64,000 nt of DNA from Cronobacter dublinensis subsp. dublinensis LMG 23823. GTDB lineage: Bacteria > Pseudomonadota > Gammaproteobacteria > Enterobacterales > Enterobacteriaceae. The stretch covers positions 1-64,000 of the forward strand of contig NZ_CP012267.1 in the NCBI RefSeq assembly GCF_001277235.1, given 5' to 3'. The notes beneath the pieces are model-generated. The model was not told the DNA's origin. It searched no databases and saw only the letters and a list, made by a program, of their open reading frames with translations. Position 1 is the first letter of the stretch; every line of letters begins with the position of its first letter. This document shows, piece after piece, positions 60,764-64,000 of this stretch. Made by a program: the position numbers and the translations under genes.

Positions 60764-63700
60764 TTAAGCGGTTTTTCTTTTTATTAAACGTTGTTTTACA
60801 CGGTCGATAACCGTCAGCACCGTTACAAAGAACACCGGCACAAAAAATATTGCCAGTAAGGTGCCACTGATCATTCCGCCAAATACCCCCGTGCCTATCG
60901 CTTGTTGGGTCGTGGCACTTGCCCCAGAAGCCAGCATGAGCGGAATAACGCCAAGCGTAAACGCCAGTGAGGTCATCATGATGGGGCGAAGACGCATCCG
61001 CGCTGCTTTGACCGTCGCGTTTATCAGGCTTTCGCCCTCATGCTGCAACTGGCGGGCAAACTCTACTATCAGGATGGCGTTTTTGGCCGACAGACCGATG
61101 ATGGTTATCATGCCCACTTTAAAAAAGGCATCATTTGGCATGCCTTTCAGGTAGACGGCTACCATTGCGCCAATGAGTCCTAGCGGTACGACGAGCATCA
61201 CGGATAAAGGAACGGACCAGCTTTCATACAGCGCCGCCAGTACCAGAAAGACCACCAGCATGGAAAGCACCATCAACATGGGCGCTTCTGAAGCGGACTG
61301 CTGTTCCTGCAATGACTGGCCTGTCCATTCGATGGCGAAACCCGCAGGCAAGGTTGCCGCGATGCTTTCCATTTCAGCCATCGCTTCACCGCTCGAATAA
61401 CCCCAGTTTGGCCAGCCCGTCACCCTGAACGCCGGATAGCCCTGATAGCGGATCAACTGCTGTGGCGTTGGCTCCCACTGCGGCTGAATAAACTCAGAGA
61501 GCGGCACCATTCCCCCTGTTTTATTGCGAACATAAAGAGACAGCGCTTTATCCAGCTGCATACGCGATTCGGCATCCGCCTGGACAATCACCTGCTGCAT
61601 ATGTCCATTATTCGGAAAGTCATTGACGTAAGCAGAGCCCATGGACGCCGAAATAGTCTGGTTGATGTCGTTAAAGGAAACCCCCATGGCTTCCGCTTTC
61701 TGACGGTCAATTTCAAGATTGACCCCCAGCCCGTCCGGGAGACCATCCATATTGACGCCATATAAAACCTGGCTCTGTGCGGCCTTTTCCAGCAAGGTAT
61801 TCAGCGCTTCCATACGTTCTTTGTCGGTATGATTGCCTCTGTCCTCGAGGCGCAGTGTAAACCCGGATGACGTGCTGAGTTCCGAAATGGCCGGCGGCAT
61901 AATGCTCATGACGGTGCCTTCAGGAATATCGCCCATTTTTTCCTGAATATAGGACACTTCATTTTGCGCTGTGGCGCCGTCACGATGATCCCAGTCTTTG
62001 AGCGTCGTAAAGGCCAATGCGGCGTTGGTGCCAGATCCTGAGAAGCTAAAGCCAAGCACTGAGATATTACGCTCTATGCCAGGGCGGCTCATGACGAGTT
62101 TCTCATACTCCTTCACGACCTTTTCGGTGCGAGACATCGTTGCTTCAGAAGGTAACTGAATGGATGTCATAAAATAGCCCTGGTCTTCATCCGGCAGGAA
62201 GGAGGAAGGCAAGAATGTAAAGGCGGCATACAGGACGCCGCACAGAACGAGATAAATAAGGGTCATCCTGCCGGTCTTTTTAACGACGCGAGTCACGCCA
62301 TTTTCATAACGGCCCGTGACGCGATCAAACGTCCGGTTAAACCAGCCAAAAAAGCGCCCTTTTTTATGGGAGTCAGCCGTTACCGGTTTGAGTAAGGTGG
62401 CGCACAATGCCGGGGTTAAGGTCAGCGCCAGGAACGCGGAAAAGAGAATAGACACCGCCATCGACAGCGTAAACTGACGATAAATAACCCCCACTGACCC
62501 TGATGCCAGACCCATAGGAATAAATACGGCGGTTAAGACCAGCGTGATCCCTACCACCGCGCCGGTGATCTCCTTCATGGCTTTGATGGTGGCTTCTTTT
62601 GGCGAAAGCCCCTCTTCTGCCATCAGACGCTCTACGTTCTCAACAACCACAATGGCATCGTCAACGATGATCCCGATGGCCAGCACCATGCCATACATCG
62701 TCAGGACGTTAATAGAGAAGCCTGCCAGCATCATAACGGTGAACGTGCCCAGCAAAGCGACGGGTGCCACAATCGCCGGGATAAAGGTGTAACGGATGTT
62801 TTGCAAAAACAGAAACATCACGAGGAACACCAGTACCATCGCTTCAAAAAAAGTGTGCAATACTTTTTCGATGGAGATTTTAACGAAGGGTGAAGTATCA
62901 AACGGAATGGAATATGTCATCCCGGAAGGAAAGGTCTTGGATAATTCAGCCATCCGCGCTTTTACCGCTTCAGAAGTCCGAACCGCATTGGCGCCTGGTG
63001 AGAGCTGTATCGCTGCCGCTGTCGAACCGTGTCCATTCTCGCGGGTGGAAAAAGCGTATGACTGTAGGCCAAGCTCTACTCTTGCAACGTCACCTAACAC
63101 AACGCGTGAACCGTCGGGATTGGCTCTGAGCACTATCTGGCTGAATGCCTCCGGTGTGCTGAGCTGTCCGCTAATATTCAAGGGATAAGCGGTGCCCTGG
63201 TCCGGAATGGTGGGGGCATCACCCAGACGGCCAGGGGATACCTGGGCGTTTTGCTCGCTGATAGCTGTCGTGACATCACTGGCCGTTAGCTTGTAAGCAA
63301 TGAGCTTCGCCGGGTCTACCCAGATCCGCATCGCTTTTTCAGACCCGAATGCCTGAATTTTACCTACGCCATCAACACGACGAAGCTCATCGGTGATATT
63401 GCGAGCAAAATAGTCACTCAGATCGGCCTCGGTGAATTTTCCGTCAGAGGCATTTAAGCCCACCATCATCAGAAAGCCTGAAGATGCCGCTTCCACATTG
63501 AGGCCATTCTGGCGTACCGACTGGGGTAAGCGTGGCTCAACGGCTTTAATCTGGTTTTGTACATCCACCTGAGCAAGACGGATGTCGGTTCCAGGTTTAA
63601 ACGTCACCGTAATTGTCGCCATGCCCGAGGTATCACTGGCTGACTCGTAATAAAGTAAATCATTAACGCCCGATAATTCCCGTTCAATGAGCGAGATGAC

Positions 63701-63880
63701 CGAATCATTCATGATTTGCGGGGTCGCGCCAGGGTACGTTGCGGTAATGGTCAGGCTGGGCGGCGCAACGGAAGGATATTGAGCAACCGGTAGCTGAGGG
63801 ATGGCGATACATCCAAAAAGGATAATAAAGAGCGCGATAACCCAGGCAAAAATCGGTCGGCGAATAAAAAACTGTGACAT
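60764..63880 (-). CDS. RND multidrug efflux permease (HAE1/AcrB type)
   Basis: 1038 residues, standard for AcrB relatives. Twelve membrane helices in two repeats with large periplasmic loops. The proton-relay pair of Asp is in IGIIVDDAIVVVENVER, and the relay Lys in GLSAKNAILIVEFA. N-terminal FIRRPIFAWVIALFI and the VAQYPSVAPP motif are hallmarks. Works with the adaptor whose gene end lies upstream (30 bases before) and an outer-membrane channel not seen here. It could be AcrB-, OqxB- or MexB-like; I do not assign one. Confidence 0.94.
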   Translation of the reverse strand: MSQFFIRRPIFAWVIALFIILFGCIAIPQLPVAQYPSVAPPSLTITATYPGATPQIMNDSVISLIERELSGVNDLLYYESASDTSGMATITVTFKPGTDIRLAQVDVQNQIKAVEPRLPQSVRQNGLNVEAASSGFLMMVGLNASDGKFTEADLSDYFARNITDELRRVDGVGKIQAFGSEKAMRIWVDPAKLIAYKLTASDVTTAISEQNAQVSPGRLGDAPTIPDQGTAYPLNISGQLSTPEAFSQIVLRANPDGSRVVLGDVARVELGLQSYAFSTRENGHGSTAAAIQLSPGANAVRTSEAVKARMAELSKTFPSGMTYSIPFDTSPFVKISIEKVLHTFFEAMVLVFLVMFLFLQNIRYTFIPAIVAPVALLGTFTVMMLAGFSINVLTMYGMVLAIGIIVDDAIVVVENVERLMAEEGLSPKEATIKAMKEITGAVVGITLVLTAVFIPMGLASGSVGVIYRQFTLSMAVSILFSAFLALTLTPALCATLLKPVTADSHKKGRFFGWFNRTFDRVTGRYENGVTRVVKKTGRMTLIYLVLCGVLYAAFTFLPSSFLPDEDQGYFMTSIQLPSEATMSRTEKVVKEYEKLVMSRPGIERNISVLGFSFSGSGTNAALAFTTLKDWDHRDGATAQNEVSYIQEKMGDIPEGTVMSIMPPAISELSTSSGFTLRLEDRGNHTDKERMEALNTLLEKAAQSQVLYGVNMDGLPDGLGVNLEIDRQKAEAMGVSFNDINQTISASMGSAYVNDFPNNGHMQQVIVQADAESRMQLDKALSLYVRNKTGGMVPLSEFIQPQWEPTPQQLIRYQGYPAFRVTGWPNWGYSSGEAMAEMESIAATLPAGFAIEWTGQSLQEQQSASEAPMLMVLSMLVVFLVLAALYESWSVPLSVMLVVPLGLIGAMVAVYLKGMPNDAFFKVGMITIIGLSAKNAILIVEFARQLQHEGESLINATVKAARMRLRPIMMTSLAFTLGVIPLMLASGASATTQQAIGTGVFGGMISGTLLAIFFVPVFFVTVLTVIDRVKQRLIKRKTA

Positions 63881-63910
63881 CAAAAAATCCTGTATTTATG
63901 AGTGGCGCGC

Positions 63911-64000
63911 TTAAACCTGCGATTCTGTATTGACAGAAACCACGGACTGACCATCTTTCACTTTGTCCTGGCCTTCAATAATTAAACGGTCGCCTGTTTT
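63911..64000 (-). CDS. RND periplasmic adaptor subunit (C-terminal end only)
   Basis: The last 29 codons of a minus-strand gene cut by the right edge: GDRLIIEGQDKVKDGQSV then a short tail and TAA. This is the typical C-terminal membrane-proximal strand of AcrA-type adaptors, and its place just before the RND pump gene supports the call. Confidence 0.82.
   Translation of the reverse strand, partial: KTGDRLIIEGQDKVKDGQSVVSVNTESQV

Noticed and set aside
1..64000. CRISPR arrays, insertion sequences, rRNA or tRNA genes
   Set aside because: No regularly spaced repeats, transposase motifs with terminal repeats, or cloverleaf/rRNA sequences were recognised on either strand by eye.

Overview
The window comes from an enteric gamma-proteobacterium with fairly GC-rich DNA. 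YmjA, DsbG, a bgl-type antiterminated beta-glucoside operon and an enterobacterial type VI secretion (T6SS) cluster all fit Enterobacteriaceae. Gene content and codon use look most like Cronobacter, but the genus is an inference.

Layout. 1-5.4 kb (minus strand): a giant Ser/Thr kinase-like / AAA-ATPase sensor protein (cut by the left edge), a lone receiver-domain response regulator, two tandem XapX membrane proteins and a YcaC-like cysteine hydrolase. 5.7-10.5 kb (plus): a YtcJ-type amidohydrolase, a DoxX membrane protein, an MFS exporter and an alpha/beta hydrolase. 10.5-14.1 kb: a PTS EIIBC permease divergent from an RspA-like acid-sugar dehydratase, with a GntR/UTRA regulator. 14.2-16.8 kb: TM2 protein, SnoaL-like small protein, membrane diguanylate cyclase. 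16.8-19.7 kb: an orphan hcp gene flanked by two unrecognised proteins, one with a glycine-rich membrane segment. 19.7-23.0 kb: DapA-like aldolase/lyase and EamA transporter, divergent from a MocR regulator.

23.7-46.9 kb (plus) is the T6SS cluster: tssB, tssC, tssK, tssL, an OmpA-domain protein, a second hcp, clpV, vgrG, a Tle1-like phospholipase with two lipoprotein immunity genes, PAAR, a two-TM protein of unknown role, tssM, tssF, tssG, tssJ. VgrG carries a C-terminal transthyretin-like domain, known in related systems to load Tle1. The effector/immunity segment (about 35.3-40.1 kb) is AT-rich and repeated: the 3' end of the effector gene occurs three times and the immunity gene twice, which reads as a tandemly duplicated, recombination-shaped module. 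No tssA or tssE is visible.

47-53.3 kb: DsbG, a small DUF2534-like membrane protein, YmjA, a Fur-box-linked FecBCD-type ABC importer and a divergent MFS transporter. 53.4-57.7 kb: a complete bgl-type operon (antiterminator, PTS EIIBCA, 6-phospho-beta-glucosidase) with two antiterminator/terminator switches. 57.7-64 kb: an apparently gene-poor kilobase holding a 37-residue membrane protein and a 15-bp palindrome, then a tyrosine recombinase, an AT-rich Mig-14-like gene, and an RND multidrug efflux pump with the end of its adaptor gene (cut by the right edge).
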